Below, one piece after another: positions 1 to 11,641 of a stretch of DNA of 64,000 bases (its first letter is position 1; every line of letters begins with the position of its first letter). Both the position numbers and the translations under genes were made by a program. Under the pieces are notes generated by a model that saw only the letters and a list, made by a program, of their open reading frames with translations, had not been told where the DNA came from and searched no databases. This stretch comes from Drechmeria coniospora (taxonomy: Eukaryota; Ascomycota; Sordariomycetes; Hypocreales; Ophiocordycipitaceae): contig NC_054389.1 of assembly GCF_001625195.1 (NCBI RefSeq), positions 6,134,520-6,198,519 on the forward strand, written 5' to 3'.

Positions 1-1332
1 CTGTCTCGGAGCCATGCCGCCGCCATGGTACACGGCCTCCCGTCCGTTTCAGCCGTGCTCTGTTCGCATGCTTTACACTTGACCGTGGGTGCTTCCGGTC
101 GGCAGAGCACCTGCGCTGCTGCCCGCCTCTCCGCTGCAGGACCGCACCGCATGCTTGTGCACCCACACTTCTCTCCCTTTGCCGTCATGGACATTGCCGC
201 CTGCCCGTGTTCCTTCACGCCGCCATCGCCCATCATGACTTGACGGGTTCTTTGCCTCGTGACTGGGGACGGCCTCCGATCTCGCGGGAGTAAGGATATA
301 TTGTCATGCTTGTCCGTCGAGGACGCAGACTTGCCGTCTTACCGCTAAGCAAAGGACGAGTTTGTCAGCGACGAGGATGCATCAGGGCAGCCAATATGCC
401 CGAGGCACGACACCGTGCGTCACGTTCCAAGTGACGTGTTTATCCAGGTTGTTCAGTCTGCTCCTTTTCCAACGAGATGGAGCTCGTTCTCATCCAATCG
501 AAACACAAAAGGCTCCCGCATACCTGCGTCCAGGCCGCCATCGGCCTGCATAACATGCATGAGCCCTACATCGCTAACGTAGCTCATCCGAGACGCTGCC
601 AATGAGGCAAGAATCTAGCGAGGAAGCACGCACACGCTCCTCCGTGCATGCAACACCGATCACCAATCCGGCTATGTGGCAAATCCCATCTTCCTTTGGC
701 TGCGGTTCGGCAAGCAGGCGCAAGGCTGCGATGGAACGCACCTGGCTTCGGGCCGCCTTCATGCAACGACCGTATGGTGGGTGGCATCAGGTCTGAATGA
801 GGATTCCCGGAGCAAATGGGTCAATTTATTCTTCCGAGAAGCACGACCGGCAACCAGAGTCGTAAGTAAGCCCGAGGCAGGGAGGCCACGTCAGAGCCGT
901 CGTGGCACACACCTGGCCTGCCGTGGTCGCCCTCGGGGCACAAGCATGCGAGCTGGTGCTTGGGTGCGCTCGACATGCGTGGATAATCTTGGACGCGAGT
1001 CGAGTGAGTGCAGGATTCCAGCATCTACGTTGGCAACTTTGGTTCTTTCCACGCTCGAAACGTCGAATCACGAACTGCAGCCACGAGATCCTCCGCTCCA
1101 CCCCGTTGTTGCTTTCCGTCCAATCCTCGTCACGCCCACCGTCATTTCTCCTCTCGTACCAGGAAGAAGCGTTGGGCCTTTGTCCAGGTGTTGGCTTCCA
1201 CCTGCCCTCGCTCGCCGACTTGGCCATGTGTCACGCCGATCTTCCCGAGGCGGGAGGAGTAGTAGCGTCATGCTGAACGCCATCCTCGCAGAGCTGCGCC
1301 CAAGGCGTCGGTGGTGGTGGGCGTCGACTGCT
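1..1332. other. No supported gene
   Basis: Only short overlapping frames are present on both strands, with no recognisable protein, no splice-site sets and no tRNA-like arms. The last few hundred bases presumably hold the 3' untranslated region of the dehalogenase gene, which ends at 1333. Confidence 0.5.
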
Positions 1333-2139
1333 TCATGGATGCCGTGACAGCAGCTGCTCGTTGACGGCGAGCAGTCCGTCTTGCTCCTCGGTGATCCAAA
1401 GGTCGACAAAGTCGCCTGCTCGGCGGTGGCGTTGTTCGTTTTCCCCCCACGATTCTTCCCGCGGCCTCTCGACGTAGATGGTCCGCAGACCGCAGGCTCG
1501 GGCGGCCTCGAGGTCACCCAGATGGGCCGCCACCATGGCCACCTCGGCAGGCTCGACTCCCAGCTCCCGCGCGGCGCCCAGATACGTGGCCGGGTCGGGC
1601 TTGTACGCGCGAAAGGTCTCGGCCGAGAGCAGCTTGTGGAAGGCCAAGAGGCCGTAGTCGTCGAGGTCTCGCAGCAGCGCGAGGTTGCCGTTGGACAATG
1701 TCGAGGTCGTGTACCTCGCGCCGAGCTTGGCAAGACCGTCGGCCGCGTCGGGCCAGGGTGCGAGGCGGTGCCAGACGAGGCTGAGGGACTCGACCTCCGC
1801 GTCGGTGTAGATGCCGTCGAGGCCCTCGGAGCGAAGCAGAGCGACGAGGCTGTCGAGGTGGTGAGCGTCCACGGTCTTCCACGCGTCGGCGTGCGGGTTG
1901 TAGGCCAGCGTAAAGGCCCTGTACGAATCACGCCAGGCTTGGGCGAAGCGGGCCCAGTCGTCGGCCGTGCGGCTCGCGAGACGAGACTGGAGGGGCGGGG
2001 CGAGATGGGAGGAGAGCTTGCGATGGGCGCGAAGGATGAGCTCGTCGGTGACGGAGGTGCGCCAGTCGACGACGGTGCCGAAGACGTCGAAGACGAGGGC
2101 CTTGACGTGGCCGAGGGCGTCGGCGGAGCTGGCCTGCAT
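1333..2139 (-). CDS. Type II haloacid dehalogenase-like hydrolase (HAD superfamily)
   Basis: A single-exon gene of 268 aa. The start chosen is the first in-frame ATG (2137-2139). The longer open frame upstream begins only with a non-ATG codon and is basic low-complexity sequence. HAD motif I is FDVFGTVVDW (nucleophile Asp near residue 20), motif II is the STLSNGN stretch, motif III Lys lies in YKPDP, and motif IV is HLGDLEAARACGLRTIYVERP-like with its Asp kept. This order and spacing match L-2-haloacid dehalogenases (haloalkanoate + water to hydroxyacid + halide). Many fungal members act on other small phosphorylated or halogenated substrates, so the substrate is not known. Length is normal for the family. 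It is probably cytosolic, as no targeting signal is evident. Confidence 0.88.
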   Translation of the reverse strand: MQASSADALGHVKALVFDVFGTVVDWRTSVTDELILRAHRKLSSHLAPPLQSRLASRTADDWARFAQAWRDSYRAFTLAYNPHADAWKTVDAHHLDSLVALLRSEGLDGIYTDAEVESLSLVWHRLAPWPDAADGLAKLGARYTTSTLSNGNLALLRDLDDYGLLAFHKLLSAETFRAYKPDPATYLGAARELGVEPAEVAMVAAHLGDLEAARACGLRTIYVERPREESWGENEQRHRRAGDFVDLWITEEQDGLLAVNEQLLSRHP

Positions 2140-3674
2140 CGCGACGGCAACGTTGGACGCGTCGGCCGACGTGCGGGCTGGTCGGCGAGATGGCGGACGT
2201 GCGATGGAGGAGCAGAGCGGGCGATGTCGTCGGCGAGTTACGCACAAGACGACGCCACGGTTGCGGCGGACACGATGGCACGCACGCCACTTGGGTCTAG
2301 GACGGGCCCGGCCCGAGGACGCGGGAGGGCACAATGCCAGAGGGCCAGGATCTCATGTGAAAGACACCCTCACGCTTGGGGCGATGAATTCGACGGACCG
2401 TCCAGATGGAGCGTCGACGTTGCCCGAGTTGTGACAAGGCGGACAAGGGGAAGCTGCGTATAGGGTAGGCCGACGGCGGAGGATTGATGCTACGCATGGG
2501 GCATGGTGACGGCATCGGACGCCTCGCGAGGATTCGATGTTGTGCGAGTGTGCTGTACTCTGTAATTACTCTGCCACCGTGCTGCGGTTGTACACACCCA
2601 TCGATGGCTACAGCAGCTTGTAGTGGATTTACGTTGGCAGTGCGTGCATGGACCACCGGCCTTGGCCTTGGATGCAATACTTGCACTTGTGTGAATACTT
2701 ACACTCCATGATGTTGAACACGACAGATGCAGGGGGGGGGGATTTCTGGCATCAGTATATAGACTGAGATTGATAGTGTTGGATATCCATTGCATCCAAG
2801 CATAAACACTGCGTTCTATCGAGGATAGGGAGGTGCTCCCGGGCCTCGAGGTCCAGTCTTGCCGCCAGCGATGTGCTGGGGGTAGCGTATTGCGTTGCCA
2901 ACCTAACATATATACACGCTTATATAGTATGAACTTGCTAGAACTCTAGTACGGGATGACGCAAGCACCATGTGCGCCGACATCAGCATTTACATGTAAT
3001 TACTTGTAGTTGCTTGTAATTACTCCGTACATGCATTGACCTGCACCGACGCCTATGCCCGATGTCAGGATACAATATTGATAGGAGCGTTGATCACGTG
3101 ACCATACACAGGACCGCTGAAGGAAGGGGACCATGTAAGCTACGAGAGCTCCCAGACGCAGAAAGGGGAGGCTCTCTAGAGATAAATGTGCTCATCGCCT
3201 TCGTCCTTATAGCTAGCTACCCGTGACTGGCGTTCTAGCTACTAGGCCTCGTCCCATTGCGACTACACCCGTTCTGAGCCGCAATACCCTGCAGCAACGG
3301 CGTTGAACGAGACGGGAAGCTCAGCAAAAGCAGGGAGATGAAAGAATCACAATGAGATCGAGTACATACATGTATTGTTCTTTATGTGTAAGATCATGTA
3401 ACAATACTCGCCACAAGCACTTGCATCTTGCACAGCCGGGAAGTGGTTGGAAAAGGAGGATGGAGGCATCTCGGGGGGAGACGATCCGGTCCCGACGAAG
3501 CGCAGCCGCACAACGATCGACCCGACCAACCTCGTATTGTACCGAGTAAGTACAGGCACTATTACCTGCGCGCGTGCCTGCAATAAGCAAGTACAATTGC
3601 CTACACTTGCAGCACAGGTTTACTGTAGGCACGCAAGCACAAGGAGTTGTACAGTACAAGTAGCGATTAATGCA

Positions 3675-3782
3675 TGCACATGGCCCAGTATAACTGTGCT
3701 GCACTAATACAGGTTATGAACAGCGCTGCACATGGCCCAGTATAACTGCGCTGCACTAATACAGGTTATCAACAGCGCTGCA
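3675..3782. repeat. Tandem repeat, 52-bp unit, 2 copies
   Basis: A 52-bp unit beginning TGCACATGGCCCAG at 3675 recurs at 3727 with very few differences. It lies inside a GTAC-rich island. Confidence 0.85.
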
Positions 3783-6255
3783 GTTGTACTGTAATACTCC
3801 GTAGTTAATCCGTACATACGCAAGTACTCACCGCAGCGCTCCATTGCCATCCCAGACGGAGCACTTCATCCTCTTTTCTTTTCCCTCCTCAGTCGGCATG
3901 GGTGGCCAGCAAAGGCGCTCGCGGCGCAAGCCTCGACGACGACGGGCCGATGGGGGTCGCCTCGTCCCACGCTGGTCAAGCCATCGGCTGGCCGCCCCCG
4001 AGCCGGCTGACAATGATTCCTCCCCGTCGATGGTTGATGCGACGGCGCGGTGGCATCTCTGCCATTGTCGATCATGGCCCGTCCCTCGTTAGCCCAGGCG
4101 TCTTGCACAAGCGCTGCATGTATCAGCAAGTGCGTGGGTACTGCATACACAGCACTGGTAGGTGAACATGTAAGTATTGATATCTGCTACAGTATTACTA
4201 CGTTAGCAAGTACGGAGTGGCAGCGAGACTCCGTATCCATCCAAGTGCCGCAAGTCAGAACTCATGCAACGGAGTGTTGCATGCAATACTACTACAGTAC
4301 TTACACCTACTTACTTGCTTACATGCACACCCGCAGTACATGGCAATCCTCGTGCAGTACCCCGTACGCGTACTCGTGCCACTACGAGCATCACTTGCCC
4401 AGGACGTGTTGGCACGGCGGGAGCTCTCGTGTTGGATGGACCTTGACAATCCGATCAAGACATGCACCCGTGCAGTGATGCCTCGTCGTCTAACCATTTC
4501 GCCGCAGCCGAGCCACGATGCCCTCCGCCACGACGAGTGTGATGAAAGGGCCGAGTGGCACCGTAGGTCTTTGAAGCAGGCGTTGCTCCGTCGTGGCGAG
4601 GCGCGAGCAGGTCGAAAAGAAATTCATTCAAGGCCCTTGGCAGGTCCCACCAACAATGGTTGTGAAACATTTGCGCAAGGATATGCCCACCCTTCGATTT
4701 ACCAGAATACTGTACAGTACGTGCCATCCCCTACCGCACAGCCGGCGATGCCGTTTTTTGGTGGAATGAAGAAAAAGGACGTTTGCCGGTCCTTCCAGAG
4801 CGTTTGGGTTCGTTTCGGTTCGTTTCAAAGCCAAGCTTTCGATGCCGAGTACGAGCGTCTACCGTGCACCGACAAATCATGCCGTACACGGAGATGCGCG
4901 CATCCACCTTTCCCGCGTCCTTGCTCCCGGTTCCTGCTCGAGAGAGACGGGGTCAATCTGGAGAGGACATGGCTGGCCAGCGCCAGTGCGGCGGCCCCAT
5001 CGCGCCTCCATACGGATTACATTCGTCGTTGAGGCAGACCAGACCAGACCGGGGAATCAGAGACATACATCACCGAGCCAGCTCATTCGACCAGCGAAAT
5101 GCCGAAGGGGGTGAGGCAGCATGACGGGTCCGACGTGTGAACGATGGCCGTTCCACGGATGGGCACGAAGCAAGCCTCGCCGCAACACGCTTGCCCTTTC
5201 GCTCCTGTGCCACGCAGCACGGAGAGCCGGCTCCCAGCAGGTGATGGGTGCTACCAACGAGCAAGGCGACGCTGAACAAGGGACGAGCCAGCCGGTACGC
5301 TCGCGAGCGATCATGACCCCCGCTCGTGTGGTCGGTGTGGTGTCTCGGCCGGCCACGGCATCGGTGCGAGCCCGAACCCTTTCCGTCGCTGCCCGTTGCG
5401 CACCTGCACCTAGTGCAAGCACCTAAGTAAGTAGGCCCAAGCAAGTACGGAATAAGCAGCTGTCAAGTGCAACGACGCAGCAAGCGCTTGTAGTCGTTGC
5501 ATGAGCACTTCATAACAGCATACCAGGCCCGTGCTGGTACTGGCACTGTACAGCAAGTACACGTGGATGCCATCGAGCAAAGCGGACTGGGAAATTTTCG
5601 TCGTCCGCCCCGAACGGAGTCCTCCGTACGGAGCACCTCCTCGGGAGTTGCTGGCTGGGCAAAGGGTCAGCAATGAACCCCGCCGCCCCTCCTCGAGCAG
5701 GGGTCACGGCTGCAATCCCGGCGTCGAGGCGAACGAGTGGGCACCGTCGAGTTGCAGGCGAGTTAGACAAGGTCTTTCGAAGCAACGCGTTTCGGCGAGG
5801 ACTGGACGTAAATCCAAGCACTTGCATGTATCCGTACTCGCATCACCTTTTCACCTACGGAGTACTTGCTGCAAGTATACAGTAGACCTAGGCCTACAGT
5901 ACACTCACATACTCGCACGTGTACTTGCGTACTCTGTAATTACTCGCAGTCCTCCGTACACCTGCTGTCCCTGGGCGAGAACTCCGCATTATTTGCCGAT
6001 GCAAAAATACTGGGGGCCGAAGGGATTGCTTTGTCCTGGGCCGAGGCCGAGGCTGGCAGGCTCCCTCGGAAGCCAACGTCGCGCCAACGTTTGATTTGGC
6101 CGAGATGGATGTCACGCGGCGTGCTTGCGGGCGAGAACGCTTGATGAAGCTCGCTCTGGGAGGGAATTGCTGCTAGGGAGTTGCTGCTGGGGAGTTGCTG
6201 CTCCTCGTCGACTGCCGCTGCCATGCCGTCCTGATCATTTCCACAAGCAGCGACG

Positions 6256-6346
6256 TGCATGGACATACACTCCTATACTGTACGTGTACGCAAGTGCATG
6301 CACATACACTCCTATACTGTACGTGTACGCAAGTGCATGCACATGG
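6256..6346. repeat. Tandem repeat, 39-bp unit, about 2.3 copies
   Basis: A unit beginning ACATACACTCCTATACTG at about 6263 recurs at 6302. The end of each unit (GCAAGTGCATGCACAT) also precedes or follows the pair. The copies look identical, which suggests recent duplication. Confidence 0.85.
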
Positions 6347-6780
6347 ATGCTTTGAATACGTTTATATATGCAAGCAAGTGTACATTACATGTACTTGCGT
6401 AGTTGTGCTCGCATCCTGCCTGCACACCTGGCAGGGCACCTATTTATACAGGCAAGTGCACTGAGAGAAAAGGCGAGTGCGCTGTTCGACGGCGACGCTG
6501 CTTGGCGCAAGGATGCGATACGATGTGACTGTGCAATTTGACATGATGCCATGCCGTTGCTGACGGGCCATCGACGTGCGGCTCCCGTGCTCGAGGGGAG
6601 GGCCAGACTGCCTCGTTAGCACCGGCCATCTTGCTCGTATCCGCTAGTGCGGAACAAACTACGACTCACGAGCACAAGTGCATGTACTTACTTATGCATG
6701 GGCAACATGTATGGGCACAAGCAAGTAATGATTAGTACAAGTTATTACGGGCACAAGTACGATACGAGCACAAGTATTGT

Positions 6781-6812
<32 letters not shown>
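6781..6812. repeat. (ACGAGC)n microsatellite
   Basis: Five contiguous hexamer copies of ACGAGC within a GTAC-rich island. Confidence 0.9.
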
Positions 6813-7007
6813 TTGCGAGCAGTAATAATACTGCACACACGTCTCTCCGTCATGCTGCGCGTGCTTGTACTGTACGTGCAGGCAGCGTCTCAACATGCCT
6901 CCCGTCAGCATCAGGCACGGCCCTTCTGTAGGCGAGGCAAGCACACGAGGGGTATCCGTGGGGGACGACGATGGCGTGCGGCCCAAGCTGAGGAAGCCGA
7001 ATATGAT

Positions 7008-7142
7008 GTGACGGGATGGGAAGGGAAGGGAAGGGAAGGGAAGGAATGAGATGCGATGGGATGAGATGCGATGGGAAGGAAGGGAGGTGATGGGCCGAGA
7101 TGGGATGTGACGAGATGGGATGTGACGTGACGGGATGCGATG
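7008..7142. repeat. Polypurine GGGAA/GATGG tract
   Basis: An almost pure G/A strand over more than 100 bp, beginning with repeated GGGAA pentamers and degenerating into GATGGGATGTGAC-type words. Such mirror-like purine runs can form non-B DNA; no gene overlaps it. Confidence 0.75.
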
Positions 7143-7659
7143 GGCCCAGAGGCGTCGCTCCTCTGCGTCGTCCTTGTCCGCCCGCGATGCCTCCCGCGAG
7201 CTGCAGGTGCAGGTAGTTGTACAGTAGTCGCAGACTGCCAACGCGCGAGCAGGTACGGCTACCCCGGCAAGCACATGCATGCAGATTTCATGCCCAACGA
7301 GGCCATCATGGGCCAAAGAAAAATCGCATTCATCCTTTGTGATCTGTCGTCTCTCCGCCGTCGCCCTCGGTCGTCCCCTCGTGCCCGGCTCATGTCGGTG
7401 GAGGAGTCACAGCTCGGCCGATGCTGGTTGGCGGCGGCGAGAGGGTGCCATTTTGCCTCGGCATCCTGCATGGCCCCGTGGTCGAGAGGCCTTGGTCGAG
7501 AGGCCGCCGCGCTGACGGTGGCGAGTGGATGGCTGGGTGGGTGCTTTGGAACTGGGCACTCCGCCGCTCAGTGCTCCGCATCGCAGGAGAGGATGGGCGT
7601 GTCGTCGGCGATGTCGGTCGTGTCGAAAAGTCGTGCTTGGGTTGGCACTGTAATTACTC

Positions 7660-8560
7660 CTTGTCCGCGTCTGGTGTCGAGATCACGTGCATCGAGTCGT
7701 ATGCAGAAGCGTACGGAGCACGCAGCGCGCTTATGTCGGTCCTCCATTCAGCGAAGCCAGTCGACGGATTACCATGGTACTACGGATACTTGTACACTGT
7801 ACGGGTACAGTAGGTGGATTCTATTAGTACCAGTACCTGTACTGTAAGTACTAATGCAGCGTACGAGTGTGCGCAGCGTAACGGAGCACCCCCAACACAA
7901 GTGCTCACCCTGCAAGTAGTACTACTGTCCTTGCGTGCAGCGTAGGTGCTATGGCTTCACGACGCATTCACAAGGCAAGGTACAGAGTACGGAATAATAC
8001 AAGGCACAGCTGTTACGGTGCACTGTGCATCCTCGAGTCGGGGCCGCACTGTGCATAGCTGCGGTCGTCTTCGCCAAGTACGATGTACAGCACTCGTCGG
8101 CACTAAGAGTGGAGAGCTCTGTAGAGTGAGTACTCTGTACTTGCTGGTCATTGGTACTAAGAAATTGTCTGCTGCTAGAATGACCACCAAGTACTCCGTA
8201 CTCCGTACGGTAGTAATAATTACGGAGCACAAGTGCTGTAAGTACGAAGTAAAAAATACTGCACACTTACTTACTACCTAGTAGGTACTTTGTAGGTAGG
8301 TATGTGGGTGTACGGACTGTACGAACACAAGCCAGTACCAAGTACTCCGTACAAAACAGCAAGTACCTAAGTACTGTACAGTAGGCTGGCAGGTTCGAGT
8401 GCAAACACTCCGTACAGTACATGTACATGTACTTGCCTAGTACGGAGTGCTCCGGGCTCTGTGCTGTACGCTGTATTACTAGTACCAGGCAATAGGTGTG
8501 TACTCGGAGCAAGTACGGTGCTTGTACTGTACTGTACGGAGTACAGTGACTGGCTACTAA
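7660..8560. repeat. GTAC-palindrome island
   Basis: A dense mosaic of GTAC-centred words. GTACGGAGTAC, its halves CTCCGTAC and ACGGAGCAC, AAGTACTTG, ACTGTACAGTA and TAGTACTAA recur every few tens of bases, with no fixed period and on both strands equally. It is the clearest of several such islands left of the Num1-like gene. Confidence 0.75.
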
Positions 8561-9589
8561 GGTACCATCACTCCTCCCGTGTCAATTGGTGAGCACTCGC
8601 GTTGCCCACCAGGTACGCGGTGGGTTCTCGGACCCCTGCGCGGCGCAAAATTACGAATCCAACCCGCCCTCCAGCGCTCCGATTCAACGACCCCCAGGGA
8701 CCGGCCGGCGCTGATTAGCTGCTGTCCTCTGCTCCCACCTCGCCCTAGCCTCCATCCATCCGCCCTAACCCCCATCTGTCCGCCCTAGCCTGCTCTGCCT
8801 GTCCGCTCTGGGCTCTGCCAGGCCCCAACGGTCGGTCGCCCCAGCGGATGCTTCCCGGCAAGCCGCTGGAACCCACCATGTTTTGGCACCGAACGAGAAG
8901 ACTTCTCCCGCCGACCACCGTGTTGGGGTTCCTCCTTCTGCCAATGGCTTGCCTTTATCCGCCGCGACGCATCCCCTCGCCCCCATCGTGAGCCGGGAAG
9001 AACCCGGATTCTCCTCTTCTACTTCTTTCCAGAAGCGGCTCCCGGGAAACGACGCCGGCTGGGCTCGGCCGTACCATGCCCGTCTGTCGTTGTTCGAGTT
9101 TCTGCCGAGCAAGGAGGTGAGAGCATTAGTACCGCAGGCTCAAGGTATTATGCCGTAAGTAGATGCCGCGCGTGAACATGGACATGCCCTTGGGGTGATG
9201 CTCAGAGTACGGAGCAGGCCATTAATGCACCGAACCATCTGCCGATACGAGTTCTTCGACGGGTGCTCATCCTCGCGTGGCCAGCGACCACCCAAGTCCC
9301 GGCCGATGCTTGCTGATCCCACCGACGAGTTCGTGCCGGGCGAGACGAGGACCTACCTGCACCGAGCGTCCATTCGAACTCGCCCTCGGCCCCGTGGCGC
9401 TTCCAGGGTTTGCTTCATGGCTCGTGGCCATCATCACATCACACGCCGTCGACGAGAGGCCGCTCACCTTCTGTCCTCCGCTTGCACCCGCCATCACACC
9501 GGACGACAAGGGCACTCGGTCAACTCGAAACGAGCCAGCACAGCCCGTCCGTGTCCGTCATCCGTTGGCCGGCGGCCGAGATCGAGGTG

Positions 9590-10230
9590 GGGACGGTAAT
9601 TAGGTACTCATTACCTACCATGTACTGTATTACATGGACAAGCACGCGCCTGGCTTGCCCTTTATCTTTGTGCTCCTGCAGTGTGCTCCGCGTGCAAGTA
9701 GGTGTACTTTGTGCAAGTAGGTGTGCTTGGAATAGAGGGACCTGCTTCCCGTACGGAGCTCGAGCGCTCCTCGTGCTGCGCAGTGCTCCTCGTGCTGTCG
9801 GTTTTACTGTACCAGGTTGGGTACTAAGGGACTTGATGTGCTCTACTTACAGAGTACGGAGCGCTGCTCTATGAGCCAGTGTACGGTAGGTGTACAAGTC
9901 GGTCACCGTATGAAAGTACAAGTAGTAACGCTGTGCAAGTATTCATGTGTCAGACGAGGATGGATGCTGCAAGCATTACTCCCTGTACTTAGTTGTACAA
10001 GTACGAGCATGAGCAGCAGTGTTCCGAGTGCTACGTTGCGGAACGCGAGCGCGACTGCAGGCTGGTACCTGTACGCTCGTCTACCTGGGCGCCGCATCCA
10101 TGTCCGCTTACACTACCTCGAGGTGCGCTCGTACTTGCCTATGCTCTCGCGTCCTCGTCTGCACTGTGCTTGTATCTGCTTGCACGAGTGCAAGTACTTG
10201 CATGTACGGGTACTTGCCCCCCCCCCGGTG
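9590..10230. repeat. GTAC-palindrome island
   Basis: The same word set as the 7.7-8.6 kb island (TACGGAGC, CAAGTACGAGCA, AAGTACTTGCATGTAC). It ends abruptly at a run of Cs near 10218, where the GC-rich leader of the next gene starts. Confidence 0.7.
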
Positions 10231-10300
10231 CGCTCGCTCGCGCTGCCGCTGCAGGTTCGTCGTCACCCCGTTGGGAAGTAGTTGTAGGTACCGCGAGGGC

Positions 10301-11641
10301 CCGGCCATCTCGCCTTCTTCCAATTTCCTCTCTGGGGCGCCAGTCGTCGACAGGAGCTCTTGGACCTCTTTCTTCCTGCGTCCTCTCATCCCTCTTGCTC
10401 TCCCTCTCTCCCTCCATTTTTTCGCTGCACCACCATCGCAGCCAACGACCGGTCGTCCTCAACCGCTCCCGTCCGTGCGACGAGCTGTGCCATTTCGGCC
10501 TCCAACGAACGGCCCAGCCGCGCCCGCCGTGTCTCACCTCCTTCGTTGTAAGTCGAACTCGCCACAGGGCACTTCCGCCTCCCGCCAGTCCCTGCGTCGG
10601 CGGCCGCAGCCGCTGCACGACCGTCGACGACGCCGGCCCAGGACGACGCCCGCTCGCCCGTGTGCTGACCGAAGCCGTCCAGCTTGCCTCTTTCGCCGTC
10701 CTCATCGCGCTCGACGCCTTGTCCTTCCTTCGTCTCGCTCCGTCCTTCCCTCTACTTGGCTTTCCCCCGGCTCTCCGACTCCCGTGATGCTGCGAGTAGC
10801 TTGCTTGCTCGAGTGAGGCACCGTAGCGAAACCGTCGACGCAACGTCCTGGGGCCGGCATAAAAAGCACATTCGCCCAACCGTCAACACGGCCCACCCGA
10901 ACCGTCCATTGCCGGCTGCTGCTGGACGATACCCGTCGAAACATTGCATTCTTGCTTTTAGGGATCGGCATTCATCCATTTTCGAAACGCTTCCCTTCGC
11001 TGCGGCGGCGCCGAGCAAAGCAACGAGTCGCCGAAACTTGGCATCGCATCCCCGTCCCCGCTCCGCACTCGGTACTTGGCCCAGCCATTCACGAGAGTGA
11101 GACCACCCTCACCCCCCCCCCGGGGCAGTTGTCGTCTTGCCACCCCTGGCCTGCATGGAATACCTCGCACCCGGGTTGGCGCTCGTCGAGCTTGGCTAAT
11201 GGTCGCTGCAGAGTGCAGAGTTCCAACTCGAGCGCTCAGCCCAAGACAAGCTGCGACGCTTCCCTGACCCGACGGCCGGAGGCCTGGACCTGTACTTGGC
11301 CGTGCGTATATATGCATCTTGGCTGCCGCCGCCGCATCGTACGCCCCGTCGTCTCGTCGTCCGCCGGGAGGGTCCTTGTCGCTTCTGCCGAAAGCGAACA
11401 TCTCGCCGACGGCAGCAGACGCAACCACGCTGCACGGCAGATGCCTAGATGCGTCGTCGGCAAGTCGCTGTCATTTCTCGGCGGCAAGCTTCGCTGTGAG
11501 CGGCCCGAGTGCATGAGCCCGTTGCGTGTCACCGACTCCCCTTTCCCCCGGAAACCCCTCACGAAATCGGCTGGAATCTCGCCTTGACCGAAGCAGAAAC
11601 CCCAGCGCCGTCGTCGGAAGCCGGCCATATTTGCCCTTGCC
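10301..11641 (+). other. Pyrimidine-rich upstream and leader region of the Num1-like gene
   Basis: CT-rich sequence (10360-10430 especially) typical of fungal promoters and leaders, with no conserved protein. A possible 5'-UTR intron runs from GTAAGT at 10548 to CCAG at 10682 (135 nt), with a GCTGACC branch-like site at about 10664. It would be spliced before the ATG at 11642. This is inference from splice motifs only. Confidence 0.4.

Larger units (their letters stand above)
2140..10300. other. Gene-poor region with GTAC-rich islands and small tandem repeats
   Basis: About 8 kb without a supportable gene. It alternates GC-rich unique-looking sequence with islands (about 3340-3840, 4130-4390, 5420-5960, 6260-6830, 7660-8560, 9590-10230) made of overlapping GTAC palindromes such as GTACGGAGTAC, AAGTACTTG and GTACATGTAC. 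Open frames in both directions are short and composed of translated repeats. No intron pairs with branch sites were found that would join them into a protein. Confidence 0.55.

Noticed and set aside
1381..2463. Long plus-strand frame opposite the haloacid dehalogenase
   Set aside because: Antisense shadow of a gene with all four HAD motifs on the minus strand.
8740..8800. CCCTAACCCC telomere-like word
   Set aside because: It occurs once within a CCGCCCTAGCC-type local repeat, not as a tandem telomere array.
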